The notes: generated by a model not told the origin, from the letters alone. Shown: positions 12,501 through 25,370, counted from the first letter of the stretch. The stretch is DNA of 64,000 nt from Scortum barcoo (GCA_023238725.1 CM041544.1:5042001-5106000), one strand, 5' to 3'. Translations and numbers: made by a program.

Positions 12501-15060
12501 TCCTTACAGTATATCAAAAGTTTGTAGAAATCTGTGTTAGTGAAAATACTTCTAAAAGCACCAAACTATTAGATCATTGCTGCAAAAATCCTTCTAGACT
12601 GGCTAAAAATGCCCAGAAGTGTTTTTCGGACAACTGAAAATGCACTTCCACACATGCAAAACCCCGCACATGTATTCACAGACACACAAACACACACGTC
12701 TCTAGCCCAGAATGTCATCATCTCAGTCAAGCGTTCAAATCTGATTTAGGGCCTTTAAGAAAAGCAATCAGAAAAGGGAGCTTTAGTGGAACACAGAAGA
12801 TGAAATCAGGACTTATTTTATTCATTTTCATAACTCGCCCACAGAAAGTCATTGGAGCAAAGTCATGGGTCTGTTCGGCACAGGGAATGTTAACAGCATC
12901 CTCTGATTTCTGTTTGTCTTCTCTTACAAAACAAACAGCAGCGGAGAGTTCACACCAGAGCACGGTGTGATTTAATTTGGCAATTTCTGACTATACACAG
13001 GTTACACCCCCAGTAGATTCAAAACTCTAGAGCTTATTTGGTACCTTGGTATGACAGCATTTGTCTGTTAGACTTCATGTGTCCTCCCTTGTGTTGGAAC
13101 TCTTGGTATTTGGTGGTACATTATTTAGGTGCATAAGTGATCACTTAATCAGTTATTTCATTCATATACCATCATTGCTGTAAGGGCCATGAAGTTACAT
13201 GACAATGTTGATAACAGTATTTTCAAATTTTTAGCCCTGTTAGCAGTGTGGCTCTGGGAACGGCAGCAATGTTACTCGTTTGCATGGTCGGTCAGCCAAA
13301 ACTCTAAGTTGTCAAACACTTTGGTTCTGACCAAATAGCTGCAAAACTAATGACGTTCCCATCAGCCTCAGCTCTACTTGTGATCTGTGTCAGTTAGAAG
13401 AGAGAGAGTTAGAGAGTTAATATGGTAAACGTTATACATGCTACACAGCAGCGTGTTCCCATTTTCATTGTGAGCGTATTAGCATGTCAAAGTTCGCATT
13501 TGCCTCAAAGCACTGCTGTGACTAAGCACATCCTCACAAAGCCGATACCAAGGATAGCTTGCCAAATCCACACAATATGGCATTACATCAAGATAATGCA
13601 AAATAACTACAGTGGAGTCACATTTCTTCGTTAGACACTATTGTAGGACAGATGATGAAGAAATCCTTGGTAGAGGAGACAAGTATGGCAAATGTTGCAC
13701 TCAACAGACCAGAATGCAATCACAAGTCCTATTGTTATTACTGAGTCAGTCCTCAGGCTAGCTATCACTCACTATCACTGCTTTTGCGATTCAAGGCTGA
13801 GTAGTTAAGCTGGGCTCTTTTTGGGTGTGCATCCATGTTCATGTGGATCTCTGTAATATTACAAACTCATGCAGGTGAGGTGAGTTGGAAACTGTGAATT
13901 GTCACTAGATAGGAATGTGCTTTTTTTATGTGTTAGTCCTGTGATGGACCAGGTGTTTCCCTGCCTTTGACCTAGTGCATGCTGGGACAGGCTTATGCCA
14001 ATTATAATTGCACTAGAGAGAGGAGAGAGAGACAAGCTGGTGAAATGAAGGCATTTAATGTTTCTGAATAAATATTTCTCTCATACGCTCTGAGAAATGT
14101 TTTCTGGGATTTCAGCTTCTCCACATCAGAGCCGCTCAGCCGCTAATCATCTTTCTTCTGAAAGATTTCAGTTTCTTGTCAAGCCTGTCACTTATAATTT
14201 TAATGTCAACTGTCGTACTTTCCCATTTGTGGAGCATTGTTCCCTAAGTCGCATTTAAAACTTTGTACAGTATTGCATGGGTATTTTGTGACTTGTATTA
14301 TGAACACACACACGGCTTAATTAAATCACAAAAAAGGCATTAGCTGCTTAAGTACACACAAAGCAAAGTGTATATTTGATTACAGCTGGATTGTATTTGT
14401 AAATTAAACAGTTGCCATTTCTCAAGGAGGTAGTATTTCCATGGTGATAATGCTCGTTGCTTAGCAATCTCTGACAGCTTTTGTCCCTTTTTTTTTAATA
14501 CGGAGTAAAATCCTCAAGATTAGTTGCCTTGGCAAAAGGCCTGCATTGGCTCTTTGTCACTGTTTCACCATCCTTTGTTTAATCAGGCATTTTCCATTGA
14601 GATAGGAATCGCCGTGACAAAGCAGGAAAGATCAGCATGAGTAATGATCATCTTAAGTCACAGCCAACAGTTTAAAGCACTGCATACGCATACATGCAGG
14701 GTTTCCTGAATAAATTCGATTTGTTTTTTTTGTACTGCCTTTCCAGATTAGGTGCTTCCACTGACTACAGATTCCTTAAGATGATGCCCGAACCTTAACC
14801 CTCCTCCCAGCGTGACTAACTTTAATCCTCAGCCTGATCCAAAAAGAATCTACCCCCCACTAAATTCAAGTTCTAACACAAAGATAATCCTCCATATACA
14901 TTTAACCCTAAACCAAAAACAGATCCTAATCCAGCGCATTGTAAAAAACCTTTAAAGGACATTTGAAGCTTATAGGAGGAAGTTCACAGACACACACCAC
15001 ACGAATACATGACCCAAGCACACACGCTCACAGTTTTACGACTATGTTGTCCTCCTCCAG

Positions 15061-15225
15061 CGAGGTCATCCTCTCCAACATTGACGTGGGCATCGCTGGC
15101 ATCTGGGAATGCTTGGTGAGCAGTTCCCGTGGCAACACCTCTCAGCAAATGGAGATAGTCGTTCTGGAGACGTCGGCACCGTACTGTCCCGCTGACAGAG
15201 TCACCAACAACAAGGGGGACTTCAG
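15061..15225 (+). CDS. adgra1: ADGRA exon: end of Ig-like domain and start of HRM domain
   Basis: The acceptor ends cctccag at 15060 and the donor is a strong GTGAGT at 15226. One base completes the split Ser codon, then 54 codons follow and two bases (AG) remain for the next exon. The product reads EVILSNIDVGIAGIWEC, giving the F-strand tryptophan and second Ig cysteine, then SSSRGNTSQQMEIVVLETSA, then PYCPADRV, the first HRM cysteine, and NNKGDF. NTS in GNTSQ is an N-glycosylation sequon. The WEC and VLETSA segments resemble ADGRA2, while NNKGDF is as in ADGRA3. The exon is intact in one frame. Confidence 0.93.
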
Positions 15226-18093
15226 GTGAGTCACGTCCCAGCGGTCACATAAGACCGCTCGACCATGTGCATTCAGCTGGTCTCGTAATAATATCAACTC
15301 TGAAGTGTTAGGTCATTCAGAATAAAGAGGGCTCAAAGGAATAGTTTGAAATATGAAATATGTTTATTTTCTTTCCTCTTTCTTCTTAGATACCACCGAT
15401 ATGATACCACCCTTATGTTTGTATAAAACGATATAAAATAAGCAGCTTAGCTTAGCACAAAGACTGGAAATGAGGGGGAACAGCTAGCCTGCCTCTGTCC
15501 AAAGGCAACAAATCCACCCACCAACATCTCGTAAGCTAACCTAATTAATGAATTGATTAATTTCTAATTAAACAATTCAACATAATCATGATTGACATAA
15601 TATCTCTCTCATTCAATCTGTACAAAAACATGTAAAACTGTTTTTTGGGGGGGTTGTGTTCGGGACATTACTGCCTCACCCAAGAAATAGCCTGGCACAA
15701 AACTAACCATAAAACCACAGAGGCATTTCTGCAAATTAAACAGTCTAGATAATGTGTTAATTAATGTTCTTTAGGTGAAGTTAGGCAACTATTGTGACAT
15801 TCAGACAGAGCCAGAGCAGCTGTGTCCCCACGTAACCAGTCTTTATATTATGACTATATAACTAGCTGTTGGCGGTAAATTTATAAGGAACATATACCTC
15901 AAAATAAGCTAATTTCCCAACAGATCAAACAGCTAATTTAACAGCTTGATTTCTCAGGTACAAGAATAACAAAGCTCATATAAACTATATTCTCTTAAGT
16001 TAAATCTTATGGATACTTTTCATTTACCAACTAGTTTTGAGTAATCGGTGGTTATGGACAGTAATCTCTGAAACAGGAGGCCTCCAGCAAAATAAGGCAA
16101 TAATTTAACCTCACTGTAATTTAAGCCACAGAAAATATCCCCAATTACACTCAACTGTATAAAAATTAACACTGTAATCTGAGTGCTCGCTCTCTGGTGT
16201 CGTGCAGGTTTTTGTTCCACCTGACAAAAATCTGCCACACCTGGTCTGCCTTGCACTTGATGCAGCATTTTTTTTTTATTGTCAATGACCAGAACTGAGT
16301 ACGTACAGTGGAACCTGGACATTTCATATATTTTGATCAGAATTGCGTATGTGATATGAAAACTTCCACAAACATTAGGTCTCCGTGTAGTCAAGCTTTA
16401 TAGCAAGACTATAAAATGTGAGCTTTCACATGAAAATAGGAAGAAACACCTCACATCCCCTCGACCTGCATCTGTCCTCTTTTCTCCTGTGTGCCACTCC
16501 TTGTGACCACCTTGAAACCTCGTAGTTGTACACACACTCTCACATCCTCCACCTCTCCTCCCCCGCGGGTGTGCTGATGGTGTGTACGATCCTTTGTAGC
16601 CGCTGTACTTCACAGGCTCATTCCAGCGCCGCCAGCACAGAGGCTTTGTTTCTGCTGGAGCACTGGAGTAATGGGCTGGAAAATGAGCCCCCTTTTTGGT
16701 TGGGGGCGAAATTAACGCCATTTATTACTAAGTAGCTGCTGCTCCTGCTGCTGCAACAACGTGTATGGAGAGAGAGGAAAAAAAAAGAGAGAATGGGGGT
16801 GTGGAGCAATAGGATGGCAGGTCCCTACCCTCAGAACAGATTACCAGCCTCCTGAGTGCAGTGCTCCTTTATTTTCATTTAGAAAAAGTGAAAAGTGTTG
16901 CCACATTAAGCATTACTTTGGCTACTTTTCTGCAGCAGGACTTTGATGTTTTCTTAAGGAGAAAACAGCAGAACATAAGACACATGTTTCTCTTCTGATT
17001 GTAGACAATTTGATCAATATGTGCGAACACAAACAACTCTTTCCCGAGGCTGCAGAAGCACAGAAATAAGACCTTTAATCTACAACAGCGCCAAGAAACA
17101 AAACCTGGAGTTCTTTTATTATCTGGGAATGAAGGCTAATGTACTGGACTGAATGTTTAGCTGACTTTTTACACTCAAATGAGCTTTATTTTATTGAAAC
17201 ACTAACAGGCATTACCCAGAAAATGAAAATTTTCCATTTCCCTGTAAAATCACCCTGGCCCCTATCACAGGTTGGTCAGTAGAGCAGCTCCAGGATTGGC
17301 TCTTGATGGCATCATTGAGAAAGTCTCATTTCTTGCTTCAGAGGAGACTTCGCTGAACTTTGCATGGTCACACGAACAACACTTGTAATTACTCTTTCAG
17401 GCTGATTTTCCCCTTAGGCAGGAACAGGTTTCTTCTGCATACATGTATCTTTCCCTGTCATTTTCCATCTTCCACCTGTGGTGCACATTAAAGAGGTGAT
17501 CCAATGATTTAGTAATGCACTTTCATGGAGTAGTAGGATTTGCGTGAGACAAATTAAAGATTAATGGTCAAGATTGACCACTGGCCCTGATCTTTCTGTT
17601 AAAGATATTTAATCTCCAAGCCATAACCAAAAAAAACCCAGATGCTTTGGGGTCATGGACTTATTTTTTCAGAAAGCTCATCCAGAGCCACAGATGACAT
17701 CATGCAACGGTTGACTCACACAACAGGATGAGCAGTACTCCCAATGACAAGTAAACTGAATTTGATCGGTGGAGTGCCTGTTTAAGTGCATTCTGTCATT
17801 AAACAAAAAAACATGTTGCACACAGTGCACACAGGGGAAAGACAATGAAAGTGATTAATAAAGTTAGTGTAGTTAATTAAGTCAGAAGTCATCAATAAGA
17901 CAACACATTGTTTCACAATCAAGTATCAAAATCTGGCAGTCTTCTGGAAAAATAATTAGAGCTAGCTGTAAATCAAATATGCAAATGTATAATTTCCTAA
18001 GTACAGAGAGTATGAAATTGCCATCTGGTGCAGCGAGTGTAGCTTCCTAAACTCACTTCATTCCTGATCATTTGGAGATTTTTTGCACGGCAG
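15226..18093 (+). other. Intron between Ig/HRM exons (2.9 kb)
   Basis: It starts with the consensus donor GTGAGT and ends CGGCAG. It is dominated in its first part by a foldback element (about 15336-15941). No coding sequence is supported in the remainder; small open frames near 16020-16950 have no recognisable features. Confidence 0.75.
15336..15941. mobile_element. Foldback (long inverted repeat) MITE, copy 1
   Basis: The left arm starts ggaatagtttgaaatatg and contains aaagactgg followed by a gggaacagctagcctgcctctgtcc segment near 15462-15502. The right arm, read on the minus strand, shows the same order: aaagactggtta, ggggacacagct, ggctctgtct, at about 15803-15853. Its outer end (aatttcccaacagatcaaac, 15911-15930) is the complement of the usual left end. 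The same family recurs at 52471-52857. I recognise it as an abundant dispersed teleost repeat; the Repbase name is not known to me. It is diverged, so an old insertion. Confidence 0.65.
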
Positions 18094-18313
18094 GTGGCCA
18101 AAGACTTTAGCTGGCATCCTGGCCTTCCTGCCCTGTGCTCCTGCCACCTACGGCTCTGCCCCCCACCCCTATGGCAGCGCTCCTCACCCCTCCGGCCAGA
18201 GGGAGAAGAAAGCGTGGCGGCGCTGCAACCGGGCTGGACAATGGGCCGAAGAGGACTACACTCAGTGCCCGTACGCCAGTGAACTGACCCGCGTGCTGCA
18301 TGAGCTCACACAG
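18094..18313 (+). CDS. adgra1: ADGRA exon: HRM (hormone receptor) domain
   Basis: The acceptor ends cggcag at 18093 and the donor is GTATCA at 18314. The first base completes an Arg codon (AG+G), giving the family signature DF-RWPKTLAG across the junction. Then come FLPC, a Pro/Gly/Ala-rich loop, KAWRRCNRAGQWAEEDYTQC with HRM cysteines and the conserved tryptophan, and the start of the GAIN region (ELTRVLHELTQ). The exon ends in phase 0 after 73 whole codons. The loop contains YGSAPHP twice in direct succession, a small tandem duplication. The corresponding loop in ADGRA2 and ADGRA3 is variable in sequence, so this is probably tolerated. Confidence 0.93.
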
Positions 18314-18813
18314 GTATCAATACGCCTGGAGAACTTGTGCAGAGATTCATTTAGATTCTGCTCCACGCTTCTTTTATTCCATTGTCAGGAGAACAGTTTT
18401 AATTTAGCAAGTTTACTATGATGTTCAACATGTTGACTTTGACATGTTTGCCAACCTACTGAGGCAGTTAAACTACAATATTTGATAACATCATATTTCT
18501 AGAATAAAGAAATGAACATCTCCACTGATTCATCTGTAGCCTGCAGGTATTTGCAGACCTGTACATGAATATACATAATACAAACTGACTGCTGAGGCAC
18601 TGTTTGATTTTGCATTACTCATGGGACTACGGCACAACATTAAAATAATCACGTTCACAAAGCTACATGCATGGCAGTGCAGCATTAGAGTGAAGTTTTA
18701 TCTATTATATGTTGTCAAAGCTGTTTGATGTAACGTCTCTGTTGAATTGTGAGGAAGGACTCACAAGGAGTCACGGGATCATCCTCTCTGCTGTGTTTCC
18801 TTTTTCATTCTAG
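18314..18813 (+). other. Intron (500 bp)
   Basis: Phase 0, GTATCA to TTCTAG with a pyrimidine tract before the acceptor. Nothing else is recognised. Confidence 0.8.
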
Positions 18814-18963
18814 ATAACTATTAATACCACCAATGCTCAGCCTTTAGGCCAGCAGTTAGTGGCCTTCACCAGCAAGGCGGCGCACTTCAACGATGTCATG
18901 GACGTCATCTTTGTCACACACCTGGTGGAGAGACTGACGAGGCTGGTGGAGAAACGTCGAGAT
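18814..18963 (+). CDS. adgra1: ADGRA exon: GAIN domain, first helical part
   Basis: A 150-base, phase 0-0 exon flanked by tttttcattctag and GTAAGA. It encodes 50 residues: ITINTTNAQPL, then QQLVAFTSKAAHFNDVMDVIFVTHLVERL and a charged end, VEKRRD. The HFND-MDVIF core matches the FSD-MDV segment of ADGRA2 and ADGRA3, which lies in the alpha-helical GAIN subdomain A. NTT is an N-glycosylation sequon. Only about half of the residues match the human paralogues as I recall them, less than I would expect for a fish ADGRA3 orthologue. Confidence 0.92.
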
Positions 18964-20558
18964 GTAAGAGTGAACACACAGCCAGTTTACGTCATAACTT
19001 TGATCCAGGACTCTATTCTAGGCATGACAAAATGACAAAATAAAAGAAGTGTTTCCTTTGAAGCAGGGTTTTCAGAGTGTCACACTGTGGGCTCGCCTTC
19101 AGACAAAACTGAGATAGCTGGGCCTCCAAAATCCCCCGTGATTTTCAGTCTATACTTGTTCACATTTTGGCACCATTGGTAAATTGGTAGTGAATTAGTT
19201 ATTAACAGCTCCTGTTTGCATTGCACCCACAGGTGTACTGAAAAATATCACTCGACACTGATACTGAAAGTGATGATTTTGTGGCAGTTCTGCAGTTATA
19301 AGGAGCATATTGATATCTAAACATTTGTTTGTATTGTCTGTGGAGATCAGTGATAATCATATCCCAAGAAAATGTAAATCATACTCATTAGTAAAAATTT
19401 AGTAAATGCATAATCTGTGTAACGTGCATGTGGGTTCAGAATTTACTGAGTTATTATTCAGAGACGGGGTACGGTCTTTTACAAAATAGTGGTTTTACAC
19501 CTCAACTCTCTTACTTCCACCTTTAACTTTCCTGCACCTCACAACTTGCCTTGAAAGAACTACATATAGTACGGTCTGTATTTGGACCATTGTCCCGTCT
19601 CCTTGACTCCAGCTCAGATTGTACTGAGCCCAATATAACATACAATTTAGGAGAACTGTTGCACTTGTACTGTTAGCTGCTGCTGTTATTCATATAAGTG
19701 AAAGAGAGCGATGTTTATCACAAGAACTGTTGACTGGCTCGTCAAGATGTAACAACAGCTTTTCAAGAGCCCCATTTGAGCAAACAGAAAAGGGCACTTC
19801 AGTGGATGTCCGGGAGAGACAGCAGGGTCTGTCTAAAAAGACATGGCAACATGCTGTCGTTCTGGCTTCAATCCTTCAATCGATTCCAGACAGCTTAACT
19901 TTTCACCTCATATGCTTTCCTCTCGCCCATGGCGGCGTTGGACCTGAATGACAATTATGGTTATGAAGATACATTGGGCAAGCCATGTTTTACCTTAAGT
20001 GAACTTCTCTTCTGTGTGTGTCCAGAGGCAGTCGGAGGGCTGTACGTCACGCTGAAGGTCAGGTTGTGCAAGGGGAAGGGTGTTGAGCTTAGTCAGTGAA
20101 AAGAATCAATATTTGCTCTCACTTGTCCAATTACTCATGATAGGTCACTCGGGAGAAGATATTATTAGGAGATACTTAGAGTTTTATCATTCCTAAGACA
20201 ATGCTGCTGAGACCACCCTCATTCGTCCAGTAAAGAACAGTCAAATGAAGCAACAATGAAAAGTACAGTAAGTAAATAGCGAACTGCCATCCCAAGGAAG
20301 CGATTATGCCCCATTGGAGCTGCTAATCTAAATTAAATCTCCCTATAATGAATGAAGCCACCATTGCCTCCCTTACAATTCTGACTGGAGATTATAAATG
20401 CGCCTGTTGTTGCAGATATGATTGATGTGCATGATGAGTCTGCCACCCCGTATGTGTCTGTGTGTGTGTGTGAGCTTTGTACGTACAGCTTGTGCATTTG
20501 TGTACACACCTTGTGTACACGCATCCGTTTGCAAACATGTCTGCTTGTGTGCCCGCAG
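18964..20558 (+). other. Intron (1.6 kb)
   Basis: Phase 0, GTAAGA to CCGCAG. The 3' end has GT-rich sequence (about 20453-20475). No coding or RNA gene is supported. Confidence 0.8.
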
Positions 20559-20720
20559 CTGGGAGACTACGTATCAGACATAGCCAGTAACATGATGCTA
20601 GTGGAGGAGCACATCCTGTGGATGGCGCAGAATGAGGCCAGAGCGTGCACTCGGATCGTCCAGTGCGTGGAGCGAATTGCTGACCTGGCGCTGACCGGAG
20701 ACAACCAGGTCATTTCTAAG
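20559..20720 (+). CDS. adgra1: ADGRA exon: GAIN domain, second helical part
   Basis: A 162-base, phase 0-0 exon with acceptor gtgcccgcag and donor GTATGG. It encodes 54 residues beginning LGDYVSDIASNMMLVEEHILWMAQNEARAC and continuing TRIVQCVERIADLAL to VISK. The pattern D-ASN-ML-EH-LW-AQ-E--AC-RIVQC is diagnostic of the ADGRA group: IVQC is as in ADGRA3 and LVEEH is close to LVDEH of ADGRA2. It lies in the helical GAIN subdomain A. The reading frame stays open upstream into the intron, but the upstream residues do not match the family. Confidence 0.93.
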
Positions 20721-21053
20721 GTATGGCTGGACTTTGAAACAGTAACGTCAACACTCACGGCCACACTCAGTCAGGGCAAGGGTTGATTATCTGACTTAAA
20801 TGTCCTATAGCTTTTTTCTTGCAGCCTAGAATAATGAGAAGTTAATCTGACTCCAGCAGATAGGTACAATAAGGCAAGGGAAAGATAAATTGCTTCCTTT
20901 GTTTCTTCTCTTCAATCTATTTTTCCCTTTCTGCTGTCACTTTGGATAAAAGCAATTGCTAAATGACTAATATAAAAATCTCTTCCCTACCTCTTTCCGC
21001 CATCCTCCAACTCTCCACCCACTCCCTCCCCCACTCCTAATTCTTCCCCCTAG
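20721..21053 (+). other. Intron (333 bp) with extended pyrimidine tract
   Basis: Phase 0, GTATGG to CCCTAG. The last 70 or so bases are strongly C/T-rich, forming an unusually long polypyrimidine tract. Confidence 0.8.
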
Positions 21054-21287
21054 GTGTCTGCTAACATCGCTCTGGAGGCCTTCATCATCCGTCCGTCTAA
21101 CTTTCTGGGTTTGTCCTGCACGGCGCTCCAACGGCCGCCCTCGTCCGCCACCTCGCCCCACGCTGACAGCCACTCCCACACTGACAAGGACACGAGCAGA
21201 GACCGTGACGCCGTGGGGGAATCGTTGCTCAACTTCAAATGCCACACTGTCAACAACAGCGGCTCGCCAGCCAGTCAGCTCAGCAAG
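21054..21287 (+). CDS. adgra1: ADGRA exon: GAIN domain with His/Ser/Asp-rich linker
   Basis: A 234-base, phase 0-0 exon preceded by an unusually long pyrimidine-rich tract from about 20984 to 21053 and followed by GTAAGG. It encodes VSANIALEAFIIRPSNFLGLSCTALQR, matching the NVALEAY-IK / GLTCT-FQ segment of ADGRA2 and ADGRA3. A low-complexity hydrophilic linker with several His, Asp and Ser follows, then LLNFKCHTVNNSGSPASQLSK. The linker corresponds to a stretch that varies in length and sequence among paralogues. NNS is a sequon. This exon ends at the Lys that in the family directly precedes N-(S/T)-(I/V)-V, which is supplied here by the exon 42 kb downstream. Confidence 0.93.
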
Positions 21288-24200
21288 GTAAGGCACAAGT
21301 TAATAAATGGTGTGAAACTTTCTAAAATATGCTATTCCACTCTTTTGCTCCCCTCTGTTGGCAAAATCCACTGAATCCAGCCTGAGGTCAGGAAACAACG
21401 TTCTTTGAGTGTTTCTCTTTCCCGCTCTCAGAAGTTTTTTTTTTTTTTTTGACAATGTGTTCAAATGCAGGAGTGGGAGAAGAAGGAGAGAAGATGTTCT
21501 AACAGGGGAGAAAGAAGGCAACTGAGAGAGAGATAAAATATGAGAACAGCTTGTACAGCAGCTGATGGGCACAATAAAATGAATCCTCCGTCACCACACA
21601 GCTGAAGCATGCGAGAAGGATCACCACCTGCCTTTAAGTCTGTTGCTGCCTATTTGTCCCGGCAAGATGACACCTTGTTTGGGTTCGTTGGCACACCATA
21701 GATCAGCTGGCGATAGGTGAGGTTGTAGTGGGGGCAGAGCAAAATCGGACGGTAATTCGGGGGTCAGTGAATGTGGGCCACTCCCCTGTGATGAATAAGA
21801 CGGCCTTGTGTCCCTGTCACTTTAAATCAGCTACAACCCCACCATGGCTCCAGTTGTGGCCGCCCCAAATGACAGACGAGGGGCTGTGCATCTGCAGATG
21901 GCAGGCAAAACGTCCTACTCCCCTACCACTGAAGTGGCATAGTTCTGCAGCATTCGAACAGTTTGCACCCTCCAGCTATTCAGTCCGCCGATGAATTCAT
22001 CAGTGTGCTTGAGAGTGTGTATCAGCAGGAGACAGCGTATGGGTGTGTGTTTGTCTTTCAGTCTGCATGCTTATTTCATTTCCCTCATCTTCTTCTTCTC
22101 TGGTGAGACGGTGTCAAGTCTCAGTGGCTTTGTCAGCAATTACGGCACTTAATTCTGGCTCCAGGCTGTGTGTAGAATGTGTGCATGTTTGTATGTATGT
22201 ATGCATTTCTGGAAGCTGTGCAAAGTCAGCTGTATCATGGCTGGGGCTTTACTGCAGTTCCTTGGGGTCACTCCACAAATTTGCTCAAAATCGCCCCATG
22301 ATTATTTCCAGATGGATTTTGTCAAAGTAGGCGGCAAACGTGGAGAAAACATTTGTTTTGGTTAACACTGACAACATATCTCTGTGTCTGCACTCAAGTT
22401 GAATCCACAAAGAAAAAACATCTGTTGATTTGTCTGTGCTAAAGCTGGTTTGTTGGGTACAACCCAAGTCTTGGCGCCGTGTCCTTGAGTAGAATACTTG
22501 AACATGAAGAGTTGTCTCTACATGTTCAATAGTTTTTGGTGTGAGTCACAGAATATGTGTCCAGAAATTAAATGTTTTATTGTACAAATGCGATGTTTTG
22601 CCATAACTTGGTGTTGAACACTGTGGCACAATGTCAACAACAATTATAACATTAAACAGCTACAGCTACATATGTGTAATGTGTGACTTTAGTTGTAGGT
22701 TGCTGGTGTATCTCTAGGTGGTTTTGGTGAGGCAGTCAAATGTCCTGTGCTTGCACTATGTAGATAAGGGTATTTTTTTTCTTGCAGTTAAATTTGTCAA
22801 TACAGGTTTAAGGAATGTTACACAGCAGTGACAAAATGTAAAGAAATGGATACAATCATGAATTAAGAAGGAATTGGATGGAATAGGCAGGTTTGATCCT
22901 AGAAGGCTATTTAAACTCTTTTCCAAGAAGGATGATCATCAGTAGTTATAGAACTTATTATCTGTGGATTTGGTTTCATCTTTCTTTTGTCTTTTGTGAT
23001 GCTAGTTGGAGCTCATTGGCTTTTGCGTTACTGGGTCAGATTTTTCTCATTCTAAATTCTCTAAGCGAAGTAAAACAAATGTCTCTGTCTTCCCAGTTCT
23101 TGCGGCAACAGAAGCAGATTTGCTATATTAAAGGTTTTCCATCACGGTATACTGAAGATGAAGATGTGCTGCGTAATTGCTTCTCCGGATAACCACTCCT
23201 ATCCTGACTGTATCACCTGTAACACCAGTACAAAGCAGCACCATTATGTATACATTACTGACTCACGACTGTGATGGAGATTATTACTGTATCACTGGCT
23301 AGCTGGCATGGAGAAATCATAATGACAGTAGGGCTGCTGAACATTAGAGGCTAAAGCCATACTGTACTTCCATTAAGTTAATCGTGATTTAACAAGGCCC
23401 GCTGATGAAGAACATCACATAAATGAAGTACCCAATTTACAGCAGCAGTCTGGGGGAGTGTTCGTAGGTGGAGAGGGGGTTGCACACATTCATTTTCAAT
23501 CAGACTCAAAAGGTGCTTTACTTGAATAGTGCTAGAGTATGACTAAGACTCTAAGACAATGCTGTAAAACGATACTGATGCAAGGTCATTCTGCCCACAA
23601 TAAAAAGAGATATAATTAGAGTGAGACTTGGTAAACACTGGATGTGCTTAGATTTTGGCAAATGTGCTGCTATTACTGTGCATTTTTGCATTTATTTAAT
23701 TTTTTTTTGTTCGTGGCACTCTTGCTTATAAAGATTTGATATATTTGGGTATTTTTTAGGAAAAAAAAGTCTCTCTAAAGGTCAGTTTTTTGGCATGATG
23801 AAAAAGTGCAATAGTTTTTCCACCTAATTTAACATGCAGCATGAACATAGCTCATCCTCCCCGGGGGATTTGCACTCTCACACCTAGAAGCAGCCACAGC
23901 TCCTGCTCCACTGAAACAGTTGTGGGGTGAGAAGCGGCGCCCTGCTCGAGAGCACTTTAATGGTAATTGTTGAGGGACACGAAAGTGACTTGAACAGCCT
24001 ATAAAAGGGCTCTAATCTGTTCAAGCTCTCACCTCCCTGCAATAATATCTCTCTATTTCCACCCCCCTCTCTCTGCCTTTCACAGGGCATGTGGGAAAGA
24101 CTTTACCAATTGCTGATAATCTAGGAAAGTCTCACAGGCCAAATACTTAAGCACATGCTGTGGTTACCTCAACATACACACACAAAGAATTCACATCCAA

Positions 24201-25370
24201 TTCATTCTTATAAAAGTGAAAATGTGTTGACAAGGTGCTGTTAGCAGTTAACTTGAGTTTGGAATTTTATATAAAGATCAGCTGATGATTGAATCCCCAA
24301 AATGCCAATATTCTGACAGGTAGACATTGTGCCACTGACATGACCTGTAATGAACAGGAGAACTTAAAGCGTTGTGACACAATCATTTATAGTCATGGCA
24401 TGAGTCATAATAATCCTCCAATGAAGTCTAGACACTGCTGGTGTGAAAGAGTGAGGCCCAGTTGAAGATATGGATCAGTCTGCATGAATGCAATCTGGAG
24501 CAGGATTCCTGATAAAATCACTGGACAGCTGTTTCTGATGAAAACCAGAGGTGGACCGGTGGAGGAGGGTCACATCGATTGGACAATGAGACAAAAACAA
24601 AAAGCAGCAGAGAGAGACAAAGTTTTACAGTTTGACAGCAAGACGATGATTGGCTGACAGAGGTCATGGCAAGATCTGATTGGTTGAACTGACAAGCGTG
24701 AGAGCTCTCAGTCAGCTGAGTGAGCTGGAAGCAAGAAAGGAAAGATAAAAATAAAAAATGGAGTAAGCGGGAAGATTGTCTTTGTGATTGAAATTTTGCT
24801 CAGCTTCATATGACACAGTGCAAGTAAGGCTATTTGTCATTCATCGGTGCACTTACTATAAAGCTTGTTTTATTTTATTACCCTACATTAAGCAAATCAG
24901 AAGGTTAAATAATGTGGATGTGGATCAGATTTACTGGAACGAAATTACTAATCAGTTTTAATTACATAATGCAAGTGTCAGGAGTCAACTGAGCAATGAC
25001 CACCTCAAACTGTGCCACACAGCAGCAGTTAATACACTGTTATTAGGGAGTAAGCTGTGTATGCTATATGTTTGTATGTATAGAGAAAGAGAGATTAATG
25101 TGACTAAAAGTGCTTTGTTTTAAAGACTAATCTATATCTTATTTTTAATTGCATTTGTTAAATGTTGATTCTTTAATTAATACTAGTGTCTAAAGAATTG
25201 GATCCCTTTAATCAACTTTTAATGCCTTATTGAACTCATGCTGCTGATATTGACATAATTTAAGCTCTTCTAGAGTGCTAGTTTTCAACAAAATACGTGT
25301 GAAATAAGTCAAGGCAGAAAAGTTTAAAACATCTTTCACTATCAGGAAATTCATCTTTGTTGGTACAGAT
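21288..25370 (+). other. Start of the 42-kb intron, no recognised genes
   Basis: The sequence begins with donor GTAAGG. It contains a poly-T run at about 21426-21441 and mostly AT-rich, low-complexity-poor DNA. Short open frames have no family features. Confidence 0.65.

Larger units (their letters stand above)
5082..15060 (+). other. Intron between the two Ig exons (about 10 kb)
   Basis: The intron starts GTACAC and ends CCTCCAG, in phase 2. It holds a SINE insertion (6821-6986) and an 812-bp hAT-like element (9132-9943). The rest is AT-rich single-copy-looking sequence in which I see no exon. The many open frames are short and show no family resemblance. Confidence 0.75.

Noticed and set aside
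13999..14010. Palindrome caattataattg
   Set aside because: A short AT-rich palindrome is expected by chance in 64 kb of AT-rich DNA, and there is no supporting context.
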